From Homarus americanus (lineage: Eukaryota; Arthropoda; Malacostraca; Decapoda; Nephropidae), in contig NW_024735442.1 of assembly GCF_018991925.1 (NCBI RefSeq), positions 1,328,001 to 1,392,000 of the forward strand: a stretch of 64,000 nucleotides of DNA. The letters are read 5' to 3'. Position 1 is the first letter of the stretch; the number at the start of each line of letters is the position of its first letter. The position numbers were made by a program, and so were the translations under genes. Below the pieces are notes generated by a model, which was not told the DNA's origin, did not search any database, and was given only the letters and a program-made list of their open reading frames with translations. Shown here in pieces: positions 54,546 through 64,000 of the stretch.

Positions 54546-56186
54546 TTGTGCAGGTTCCTGATTGGTCGCTGTCGTCAATAAAATCGAAGACGATTGGTTA
54601 GCATATAACAGTAGTGTGACATTTACTTTTGATTAGGCTAATACATGATGCATTTTTAAAAGCACACACCTGCATGTCAACCAGATTTTTACATGATAAC
54701 GTACTTAAAAATATTATGAGCTTTTTTTTTTATTTACAGAGATTTTATTTGCAGGAAAAATTCTCAGATAACGTGGTTAATTATTAATATTTTTTTTAAC
54801 TTCATTTCACAAAGAAAGAGTAAGGACAAGAGTTTGTTCCATTATTGTATAACGTCTATATTGTTACGTGTTTTGATTTCTTGTAAATTTTTTCTATTTT
54901 AATGCGTAATGATGGAGTTAATCTTTTCGGAAACTGTCGTACATATGCCATGATTTTGCACAAAGTGCTGGTTTTCTATTAATTTTACACACTGGTATAT
55001 ATAAACTGATCGTTGTGAAATTATTCAGTTAAAGATAAGCTACCAGCAGGATATGCGATTAATGTTTTATCACTCTAACCGCCATCCGGGCGGTTAAAGG
55101 AGTATTCAGACTTGTCACGTTAAACTCGAACGTTATAATTCGGTCAAACCTGTTGAATACATTTTATTTTAGTATGTCAAATAAATCATACATAGGCAAT
55201 CATACATAAATGTTTAATCCAATATATATTTACATAACAATCATAGCTATGTAATTAGTCTAATCTTAACACTTACAATGAGTATTTAATTTGTCATATT
55301 TTTATATCGTCACAATGATAAACGATGCAATGGACACACTATACCTGTGTACACAATAAGAACAAGTTAAACTTATGTGTTGAAAGTCTTCAGGAGAAAC
55401 AGGTTAGGTGTTGGCACTATGATGGGGATAGCTACAGTGAGGAAGCGGTGCCCTGCCGGGCATCATGTGCCCAGGCCGGCTATTCAAACTCGCTGCTGTC
55501 AGGCGTGTTATACGCAAACAGGCTCCCCTTACACCACCCAACATCTCAACATACTCTGGGTCACTCATCTGCCTCCATCTTAACACTATATATATACTGT
55601 ATACAGGCAGGCACACCCAATAAACATGACATGACTTACAGCCTAACATAATGTTTGTTTATGTGTCTTCATACTCAGTACCGCTTGCGGTAAGAATCAC
55701 AAATATATTATCAGGTCAATTTGAAGTGTACTGTATATTGTACAGATAGGTATCACAACACTATCACAGGAGTAATACTTTCTCTCTTTCCCGATTCAAG
55801 TGTTAATGGTAATATTTGTTTGATTTGATTTCATGTCTTTGTGAAATGAGAATCAAAGATGTTCTTTGACTGTTTTTGCTTTTTAGATACAATACAAAAT
55901 TATCATGATTATTTTATATTATATCCGGATATTGTCACAAGTATCCGGAAGACTTTAAGGCTTCAATTATACAAAGCATGTGTACACGGTGCTATATCGG
56001 TACTCTAAAGGGTATAAGCAAAGCAAATGTCGATGTATATTCCAAGTTTGAAGTTGTTACTACCTGAAAAAAGAAGTTGGTTTAATGAGACCAGGTACTA
56101 ATACGGGGTAATAAGCTCGGACACCCAGACATCAACATATTTACTAAATTTAAGGGTGGTAGATTTACAGTAGAAGGTGTGGTAAA
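54546..56186. other. Intergenic DNA, no gene recognised
   Basis: Around 55380-55650 both strands have moderately long frames with ordinary composition, but they overlap and neither has recognised homology. Other blank stretches: 45041-45479, 45736-46354, 48721-49766, 50845-51262, 53655-54088, 57642-58337 and 60048-61260. The last contains a GC-richer, C-rich block (60200-60800) that may be the 3' end of another retroelement. Confidence 0.5.
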
Positions 56187-56255
56187 CTTTTTTTTTTATT
56201 GGATTAGCCCACCAGGGCACAGGTCAATGACCCACATCAGGGCCTAGGAGCGAAA

Positions 56256-56318
<63 letters not shown>

Positions 56319-56332
56319 TAAAAATAAAAATG

Positions 56333-56382
<50 letters not shown>

Positions 56383-56456
56383 TAATAATGATAATAATAT
56401 TAATAATAATAACAATAATAATAATAATAATAATAATAATTATAATAATAATAATA
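56187..56456 (-). repeat. Poly(A)-ended interspersed repeat, copy 2, with long (TAA)n
   Basis: On the minus strand: a long (TTA)n array (56257-56456), then TTTCGCTCCTAGGCCCTGAT, GTGGGTCATTGACCTGTGCC, CTGGTGGGCTAATCC and an A-run at 56187. It matches the copy at 6480-6600. The microsatellite is probably part of the element and has expanded. Confidence 0.65.
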
Positions 56457-56865
56457 AAGGACCATAAGTAATTACAAAACATTAATTATAAGATCAATAG
56501 TGAGAAACAATATATGTATGTAGTGTTGCCAAGTAAGAGAAGCAACTGAAACCCTGCAGTTGTGTGTAAATGAGGCAGAAAGTCAGATCAGCAACCTGGA
56601 ACTTGGTCACAATACTGTACTTGTGATGCCATATGGCAGCAGGGTCTACCATTAGACAACACATTATGCTTCCAATATCTTCCCAGGCGGTAGTACCTCC
56701 CTGTTTGATAGCTGCCTACTGCCTACTATCTACTACCCTGTCTGTACAGTACATTGTTTTCTTCACAAAAACGACACTACATTAAATTAGAAGCAAACAT
56801 TAGCACTGAATTAAGGGGCCTCTCGTTAGTGATTTTAACCTGCCATCTTGCAAAAATTTACCACT

Positions 56866-56871
56866 TTTATT
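56866..56871 (-). promoter_or_regulatory. Candidate poly(A) signal of the receptor gene
   Basis: AATAAA on the minus strand about 225 bp after the stop codon of the receptor exon. The intervening DNA has no obvious repeat and is a plausible 3' UTR. Confidence 0.4.
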
Positions 56872-57094
56872 CAGAACGTAAATTTGGGAAGTGAAAGACA
56901 CGGAAGAAACTACATTTGCTGGGATATCACGGAGTGAAAGCCAAAGCTGAAGCTCCTCATGGGTTCCCTTAAATAATAAATTATATCTTTTAACATTACT
57001 CCAACTATTATTGACAGGCGTTTTTTTTTTAATTATTAAAACAGCTACAGTCCTTTTATGCCTAAATCATATTTTAGTTATAAACTTTATTATT

Positions 57095-57349
57095 TTATTT
57101 AGTTTTCTTATTGAAGATCTTGTTAAGAAGCTCAATGGCAAAGATGAAAAAAGATAAAGAAAGGCCCAGGAGGAGAAGTATTAAAGGTCCTTGCATGTGG
57201 ACGAGTTTCAGTGCCTGATTCTTCTTGTCGTCATCGACCTGTGCGGTGGTCACCTTCTGGCCTTGCTTCTGGTGTTCCTGTAGTCTCCTACGAGTTTCTT
57301 GCTTAGTTCTAAGAATCACGTCTTCTATCCACTTTTCGTACAGTCCAGC
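57095..57349 (-). CDS. Ionotropic receptor-like channel, terminal exon
   Basis: The exon follows the acceptor CTGTTCTAG and encodes 84 residues plus stop. It starts AGLYEKWIEDVILRTKQETR, passes through a charged linker, then ALKLVHMQGPLILLLLGLSL and a hydrophobic run to AIELL, ending NKIFNKKTK. This is the C-terminal part of the ligand-binding domain plus the last transmembrane helix (M3) of arthropod ionotropic receptors (ionotropic-glutamate-receptor-like chemosensory channels); the GLY.KW opening and the L.HMQGPxILLLLGL signature are typical. Upstream exons with the pore and the rest of the ligand-binding lobes should be at higher coordinates but were not recognised up to 64000, so this entry is partial. 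It may also be a remnant of a larger family. A (TAA)n array starts about 50 bp upstream of the acceptor. Confidence 0.8.
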   Translation of the reverse strand, partial: AGLYEKWIEDVILRTKQETRRRLQEHQKQGQKVTTAQVDDDKKNQALKLVHMQGPLILLLLGLSLSFFIFAIELLNKIFNKKTK

Positions 57350-57400
57350 CTAGAACAGACAACTTTGGAAATAATTTGAATTATTTTCTGACAAATTAAC

Positions 57401-57643
<243 letters not shown>

Positions 57644-58337
57644 TATTTCTAAAGTTTTCTTTGTCAATTCTTTGACTGTATACAGTGAGTTCCCACAACC
57701 TATTCCTTTGAGCCCCAGTCGGACATGAAGACTAAATTGGATATAAAATTATTCATACAGTAGATGAATAAGCTCCCATTAATGAGCACGAACACCTTAG
57801 TTGTAGTTCAAACGGCTTCAAAGTTTAACCAGGGTGTTTTCCAGGTTCCTTGGGTCATCAACACTCGATCTCGAAAGGGGTAAAACAAATCCCTTAGGGT
57901 TCCCTGTGGTTCCACCCTGGTGCCCCAGGAGGCCCCGAGAGAAAGAAACAGTCATAAAGTTCTTATTGTTTGTCCGATTTGGACATGTGACCCTCTATGA
58001 ATAGGTCTTAGAAGGACGGATGTAATATTAATAAAAGATTTTTCAAACATGGCTGCCGTGTTGACGTTTTAGACGAATTTCTGTTTGGGATGTGCCATTT
58101 TCCAATGATTTTCCTTGAAAAACTGTCTTGATCAGAGTAATAAGCGACTGAACTAAACTTTGAAGAGTACTGGAGGAGTGATTGTAATGATCCACGAACC
58201 ACCGTCTGTCGTAAAATGACCCATTTCTGGATCATTGGTAAACCAGTTGTTCCAGGACTTCGGGGGAAATTACAGACACAAAAAATTCTACTTCTTTCAT
58301 CATGATGATGGACACAAGTGAAAGACCGACTTCCTCA

Positions 58338-60047
58338 CTTATGTCCAAAGTCTTGTTGACGCCATTCGAAGCCGAGGAGCTCCTTTCCTACAAGATGGAG
58401 AAGATCTCGTGAGCTAGCATGGAAAAATCGTCTTCAGCCAAATGTATAGTATCTCAAAAAAATATCTGTCCACATTCTGTGTGAAACATTATGATACCAC
58501 TGTCAGAACGAGTAGCAACAGTGAAACTTCTTTGGTTTGGTCGTGGTCCATTTGGGTGTAGTTAGTGTTTCGGGTTAGGTTCGTGTTGGTCGCTGAGTTT
58601 AGTTGAGAGGTGTGTGAGGGCTGCTGCCACGAGTCATGCAGGGAGAGTGTTCCCGCTGTATGGCAACGTTACTAAAGAGGTATGTCTCCAGTGTGGTATT
58701 TAAGTTGTGGACATAGTATTATTTCGAATCAAATGGTGTTTGTTGCTAGGTATTAAGTTGGGTTGACTGGTTTTTGCAGTTAACGAGTGCTGGAGCAGAG
58801 GTGGCCGTTCTGGAGACCGGTATCGTGGGCTGGCTGGGAGCTGTCTCTCGTCGTGTTGTGTCAACGGTATACACTCAGTGTCATTCCAACAATTGTTAAT
58901 CAATTAAGCAGTTACTAATGACGTTTAAGAGTGAAAAGAGCGGATACAATACGTCAGTCTGTGAGCTAAGATTCCTACTTGTGCAAATAGAACAGCTCCA
59001 ATTAACGAAGGAACGAAGTGGAAGTTCAGGTCTCATTGTCGGGTAAAAATTACTTGTTTGAGTGCATAATTTTTATTATTATATACATGTATTTTGTAAT
59101 TGTTTTATAGTAAATTAATGTTTAATTTCTTTGGTTGTATCTAGTGTGTGTCAGACACTCAATAACATCCTCACATTCACGGATGATACATATTGGGACA
59201 TGCATTTACTTTGGTATATAGTTTAACAAAAGTAATCTAATGTGCATTTATTTCGGTGTTAATAATATGATGTTCGGTTACCAAGTGTATTAGAATAAGT
59301 ATACCACAGAGCTACGCATACCAATCCTCCCGGGACTTAACGAGTTGCATGTAGCTTTTGAGAATCATCTGATCATCCTGGCAGATACTCTTTTGAAATA
59401 ATGTACATTGCAACAAGTACGCACGTAAGTGATTTCGACTAATTCTTCTCCCATGAGGTTCATGGTTTTCCCACGTCCATGGCTGAGAGTGAAGAAGTAA
59501 TGAATCTTTAGAAAAAGTCGGATACCATTGACTGTCTCGAGAAGGAGAACTGCGAATCGTAGGATTATTTAAAAATTTCAGTGAACCAGTCCACGGCCTA
59601 TGATTAGCTTCTTGATGATGATAGAGTACTCATCCACATATTGGTTCCTCTCGGTGGAGTTTAAACCTTCGAAGACTACAAAGAATTGTGTTTCAAGAAT
59701 CATAATAAAACTAAGCTAAGGAAGGTCTCCAGTCTGCATATTGTTTGGGACACGTATAGAGAAGAATACATCAAAGATGGTATCAGGTCATCACGGGGAA
59801 CAGGGGTGCGTCTCAAAGTTGGCCCGAAAGTGAAAATAGTCATAAAGTGGTCCGGATTCCAGCGAGACAGCTCTGCCAATACCTTGGAGGAGAGTCCATC
59901 GAGATCCAATCGTCTCTGGGTGATCTCTACATCCCCAACCCGGATGGAAAAACAGTCAAGCATTGGGGACTAGGCTAAGACATGGAAGGACAGTTCTACC
60001 AAGAGGAAGCAAACACACGACTCGCACTGCACGTCCTCCGTGTTCTG
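58338..60047 (+). pseudogene. Decayed copy of a multicopy invertebrate gene family (HEEADTR-type protein)
   Basis: Broken coding pieces in one order on the plus strand: 58338-58412 LTYVQSLVDAIRSRGAPFLQ then DGEDLV; 59716-59880 HIVWDTYREEYIKDGIRSSR then GTGVRLKVGPKVKI; and 59975-60047 QEEANTRLALHVLR. I recognise this order (NPFxDDSxDL ... VVWDxYxxxSxKxxxRxxRGxGVRxKV ... HEEADTRxxxH) from a large, uncharacterised family found in many cnidarian, mollusc and crustacean genomes in high copy number, often called hypothetical. Its function is unknown. Stops and frameshifts separate the blocks, and the DNA from 58500 to 59690 is not recognisable, so this is a pseudogene. Confidence 0.5.
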
Positions 60048-61260
60048 AGGACTTGTGTGTGTGTATGTGAGCGTGTGTGAGGTGTGTCTGTGTGTGTGTG
60101 TGTGTGTGTGCGTACACAGGGTAGTGTAATGCATCTAGTGTAGCACCATTATGTTAGTGTTAAGGTGCAAGCACTGCTTGCTTCTTCTCGCTTTCAACTA
60201 CTGCCGCTGGCTAGCCCTCGTGACGAACAGGGAAGCAACTTGCATAAGTCTTCCCAAACCAGTACACAGCCTCTTCACCATTAAGACTACTGCTGTGCCT
60301 CCTCGTGGCAACACGTGGTAACTGTGTGCCTCGTGAGGCCAAGCTAGACCAGCAGAGGGATTTTGGAGTAGCAGTGGGCCCCAGAGGGATGGCGAATAGG
60401 CCCACTGGCATGTGGACACGTCCTGGTGCCTCCCAACCACTACCCTGTTGCCTTTCGGATTTACCTTGGTAGGTAAAACGCTACGGAAGTAAACCCAAAA
60501 TGAAAAAATCTGCGGTGGAGCCCCGCATCAGGCAGACTTGATTACTGAGCTCCAACAAGACCCCAACGGCGGTATAGGCGGAATAGGTGACCAACATGGG
60601 AACCCAACGACTACACCTGCAGAAGAAGGCAATGCATGATGGACAGGCTACTAAGGCGAAACCCAACAAACTGGGCTATCGGCAGTCCATTGCAACTCTC
60701 CCTCTCCACAGTCGCTGCAACACTTGCACCACTGGATCAGGAAAAGTGAGAACCAAGATGTGTGGTAGCAGTCTGCGCTCTTGCCTCTCCACATAAATCA
60801 ACTCACGCGCAGCCATCAACTAGCTCATCAAATTCCTCATCATCATCAAACCCTTGTACCCAAAATGACCTATGGTGACTGACGAATGACGATGGGGACA
60901 GGCAGAGATGAATGCCGACAGTCTCTTGTCACAACTCTGCACATGGGTGGGTGTAACTGTTTCTGGTTACCTGAGCTTGGCTGATGAGAGGTAACTTAGT
61001 AGCTACATTTAAAATGTTTGTTTGTTAAGTCTACAAATCCCAGCCTGTGCAGACAACTATAGTAAGACCCAGTTATCAGCACAGTGGCATCTATTTTTTT
61101 TACTATCGGACTTTGTCATTTTTTTGGATAAAACATCTGGTCCTACCACCCGATCCGTCTGGGCAAAGTTTTTCAAGTTTGCGCATGTGCAATGTGATAG
61201 TGTGACGTAGCAGTGACGTCATTACCACTCCACCTGACTGCAGTGTTGCCAACGTTCCCT

Positions 61261-62943
61261 ATGCCCGCCGTTGAACGCTCCCGTTCGTTGGAAACGGGGG
61301 CAGTAGGTGACAGAGATGCTGACGACTTTGTTCTTGAAGACAAGTCAAAGAAGCAGAAACCTCAGAAGTCAGGGTCTCCAGCAGGGGCCACGGCTCCCCC
61401 TCGCACCCCGTCTGGGGCTGTAGAGGGTGGCCTCCTCCTGTCATCGGGGTCCCCAAGTGATCTTACATATGGCTCAATGACCGACCCTCGCGCCTTCATC
61501 GTCTCGCCTTTCCTCGGGACTTGCCTCTGAGCACATGGACGACCTGGTTCTTCCGCCACTGCTCTCCACTTCAGGACTCAACACTTCGCCTCCGCCGCGG
61601 TCCTACAGCCGTAATAGTCATCACACAAATGGACGAGACGGTACGCCTGCTCACTCAGGTGGGCCTTCCTGCTCCCCAGGAGAAGGTGATGCTGAAGTTC
61701 ACCATCATCACCCCGGAAACTCGTCGTACCAAGGTAATGGTTCGCCACGTAACCTGGGAGATCCCTATCGACGATCTTCGCCCTCTTCTCCCACAACTAC
61801 TGGACATGGAACGCCGCATCAACCCGGTCTTCAAACGTCCATCCAACGAACTCATCGGCTGGTGGGTGGGCCCCCTCCCTCCGAAGGTGAATGTAGGACC
61901 AATTCACAATTGTCCTCTCGACCGATTTATCGGAACCCTGAAAATCTTTGGTCTTTGCCAATCGTGGAAACACCGCACCTGGGAGTGCACGACGATGGTC
62001 GCCTGCGGTTTCTGTGCAGGTCCTCACGACACAGTGGAATGCAAATCGAAAATTGAGAACAAAATCCCAGTTATTCCACGGTGTGTCAATTGCCATGGCA
62101 GTCACCACGCCTGGAATGCCAATTGCCCACAGCGTCGTGGCACTCGCCCGGGGAAAGCTTACCTTGTACACACGAGGGCGGTGGTACAAGGTACAAGGTA
62201 AGTTTTCCTCACCAAACCTCACTCCTATCCACCACCGCCTCTTCCATCCACCAAGGATTTCCCATTGATCTCCTCTCCTCTACCATCCCCCCTATCACCC
62301 CTACTACCCATCCTTTCACCCTCCCTCTCCCTACCGTTCTTGGAACAAGGTCGTTGCCGGCCCTGCCACACAGTCACCACCACCTCCTGCCCACCAGGAC
62401 CTCCGCTGTCTCTCACCAGCACCAGCACCACCACCTCTTACTCGCCTGAACCCTCACCGTCCCTCTCCGTCGCTACCACCACCACCTGCCCAGTCGGGCC
62501 CTCGGCAATCCTCACCGCCACTTCCAGCTCATGCACAGGTACACCAAGTTGGTTCTATGGAAATAATCACTCTCCGTCTGGATCGCCACTCCAAGCAAAT
62601 CAACCTTCTCTCTGCCCAACTTGACTCGTTTGTAAAAACAATTGCGACATTGCAGAGGCAACAACAACTCATTCTGGACACCTTGACCCAACAGGGGCGC
62701 TCTATGCAAGCCCTGATGACCCGCCTCCTTCCATCTCCCGAGATGGAGGATCCATCCCTCTCTCTCCCACTCCTCCCTCTCCATTTTTCTCAACAAAATT
62801 TGGTACCCCCTCAGGAGCCCTGTCTAGCCCCACCGACTCATCTCACACCAGAGACCGTTCCCTCCTCTTCTTACAATGGAACATCCAGGGACTTAGACCT
62901 CGCCGGACAGACCTCGCCCAGTTTGTGCTCTCCCATCAAGTAG
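61261..62943 (+). pseudogene. LINE ORF1 (gag-like, CCHC zinc knuckles, coiled coil), frameshifted
   Basis: ATG at 61261 starts MPAVERSRSLETGAVGDRDA and runs to 61530. Another frame (61521-62201) carries the conserved core MDETVRLLTQVGLP...VRHVTWEIPIDDL and then cysteine-rich knuckles: CQSWKHRTWEC, CGFCAGPHDTVEC and CVNCHGSHHAWNANC. A third frame gives a Pro-rich linker and a predicted coiled coil (METIITLRLD-like start at 62557: LDRHSKQINLLSAQLDSFVK) to TAA/TAG at 62943. ORF1 proteins of jockey/I-type LINEs bind element RNA through such knuckles. The three-frame layout means at least two frameshifts. Confidence 0.75.
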
Positions 62944-63631
62944 ATGTCGCTCTACTTCAGGAAACCATCACAGACGATGTTACTCCACTCCGCCTCTCTG
63001 GCTATACTGCTTACACCCTGCCTCGGTACCGTGGGCAGGCTCGTGGCCTCCTCACCCTTGTGCGTAACACCATTCCATCTGTTCGTCTCCCTTCACCTGA
63101 CTCACATGGACCCCCGTCTGAATTACTTTCTGTCTCCCTTACTCTTGGTGACCGGACCCTTCGTGTAGTCAATGTTCATTTCAAGAGTGATTCTCTGGAC
63201 CCCCAGGTTCTTCACGACCTCCATGATGGGATTCCCACTCTTGTTCTTGGCGACTTTAATGCCCGCCATCCCACTCTTACTCCGGATCATCCCACGCCAT
63301 GTACCCTTAACGGATCACATCTCTCACAGTTTCTTAATGGGGATGATGATGTTCGCTTTCTTTGTCCTGACGATCCTACTCGCCTCCCCCATAGTTTCCT
63401 TGATGTTGGCTTACTATTGAACGGTCATACCTCCTTTCATCCTACCGTCTGCACCGAGCCTGCTCTGTATAGTGACCATCTTGCCGTTACTACCCATCTC
63501 AGGCTCTCCTTCTCTGCCCCGACATCAGCTCCTTATCGATCCCCTCGCCTTCGTCTCACACAAAATGCTGTTCCTTCCTTTACCCAAAACCTTTCTACCT
63601 GGGCGGATTCCTATTTTGTCCCCAGTCCCTT
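62830..63631 (+). CDS. LINE ORF2, AP endonuclease domain (partial)
   Basis: The open frame contains LLFLQWNIQGL (first EN motif), VALLQET (catalytic Glu), GQARGLLTLVR, LVLGDFNARH (Asp/Asn) and YSDHLAVT (catalytic Asp-His). These are the APE-type endonuclease motifs that nick target DNA for target-primed reverse transcription. The frame is open upstream to at least 62680, overlapping the end of ORF1, as in jockey-like elements. It shifts near 63625; see the next entry. Confidence 0.85.
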
Positions 63632-64000
63632 GACTCTTACAGCGCTGATTTTGTTGATGCCGTGTATGACTCTGTCAATCGCGCTGCCCCTCCACGCCCT
63701 CCCCGTCATCCCAGAAGTGCCACCAACTACTGGTATCGTATCCCTGCCATGAGACATCTTCAGCAGGTAACCCGTGATCTCTACTCTGCCATACGGAGGT
63801 CTCGCTCTCCAGAGGACTGGGAAGACTTAAAAAATTGGTGCTCCTTTGCATCTCAGGAGCGTCGTCGGATTCGTGAGGCGGACTGGCTATCCTTCACGGG
63901 GTCTCTATCGTTCCAGTCGTCACCCACTTATGTATGGAATCGGATTAATGCTATACGGGGTACTCGACGGAGGCCTCCTCCCCACCCTGACCCCGCCTCC
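63632..64000 (+). CDS. LINE ORF2 continuation, EN-RT linker, cut by window end
   Basis: In the next frame 123 codons stay open to the window end: DSYSADFVDAVYDSVNRAAP, a basic PRPPRHPRSATNYWY region, then MRHLQQVTRDLYSAIRRSRS and SSPTYVWNRINAIRGTRRRP. The WW(N/T)-type basic linker and VWxxIxxIxGxR just before the RT palm are usual for jockey-group ORF2. Open because of the window edge, not a stop. Confidence 0.75.

Larger units (their letters stand above)
61261..64000 (+). mobile_element. Non-LTR retrotransposon (jockey/I group), 5' part, runs off the window
   Basis: An ORF1 with zinc knuckles is followed by an overlapping ORF2 starting with an AP endonuclease domain, all on the plus strand. 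The reverse transcriptase lies beyond position 64000. GC content and codon use (C-rich third positions) differ sharply from the AT-rich surroundings. Frameshifts near 61520, 62200 and 63625 show that this copy is defective. The true 5' end was not located; the region 61020-61260 may be its 5' UTR. Confidence 0.85.

Noticed and set aside
55325..55651. Overlapping 108-, 81- and 68-codon frames
   Set aside because: Ordinary composition on both strands but no recognised domain, splice pattern or second copy; left uncalled.
59700..59963. 87-codon minus frame
   Set aside because: Antisense to the RGxGVRxKV block of the decayed family on the plus strand.
61535..62056. 173-codon frame in the LINE
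   Set aside because: Overlaps the frame with real zinc knuckles; composition (Ser, His, Gly, Pro) is typical for a shadow frame in C-rich DNA. Antisense frames at 61578-62222 are rejected for the same reason.

Overview
This looks like a piece of a decapod crustacean genome (crayfish, lobster, shrimp or crab type). The reasons are spliced GT-AG genes with introns up to about 23 kb, a terminal exon of an arthropod-type ionotropic receptor, interstitial TTAGG (arthropod telomere) repeats, very long (AT)n, (GT)n and (TAA)n microsatellites, and a dense mix of Tc1/mariner, pogo/Tigger, hAT, PIF/Harbinger and non-LTR elements. The species is inferred, not proven. Almost all long open frames here are microsatellite translations or antisense shadows.

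Host genes. (1) The main gene is on the minus strand, 42569 down to 9793. Five coding exons with compatible phases (1,1,1,0) give a 241-residue four-helix protein of the PMP22/claudin/calcium-channel-gamma superfamily. Its introns are about 22.7, 5.5, 1.3 and 2.5 kb and hold most of the repeats between 10 and 42 kb. (2) The last exon of an ionotropic-receptor-like channel lies at 57095-57349 on the minus strand, with a possible poly(A) signal at 56866-56871; its other exons were not found. (3) An alpha-tubulin-like gene remnant lies at 46355-46903 (minus), cut by a 121-bp MITE. (4) A TATA promoter with a short non-coding first exon (43808-43871, plus) suggests another gene start just upstream of gene 1.

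Layout. 1-9.7 kb is AT-rich DNA downstream of gene 1, with TA-flanked pogo/Tigger derivatives (1751-2081, 6383-7429, 8685-9088), a 235-bp hAT MITE with a perfect 8-bp target duplication (3059-3293) and an inverted repeat near 4.1-4.4 kb. 9.8-42.6 kb is gene 1: intron 4 has a HARBI1-like fragment, intron 3 a degenerate tandem array, intron 2 two adjacent minisatellites (22-bp and 27-bp units), and intron 1 a tRNA-derived SINE, several minisatellites and a 1.16-kb foldback element. 43-54.5 kb is rich in transposons: three loci of MITEs with a shared TIR, a 1.26-kb long-TIR element, a Tc1-like transposase (49822-50844), a complete 2392-bp TA-flanked element with a split DDE transposase (51263-53654), and LINE fragments. 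56-64 kb has the receptor exon, a decayed multicopy gene family (58338-60047) and the 5' half of a non-LTR retrotransposon that runs off the window.

I found no bacterial-type operons, CRISPR arrays, rRNA or free-standing tRNA genes. The best candidates for something little described are the 2.4-kb transposon with arrays of a TTCAACAATC-like word inside both ends and an intron within its transposase, and the MITE/tubulin locus.
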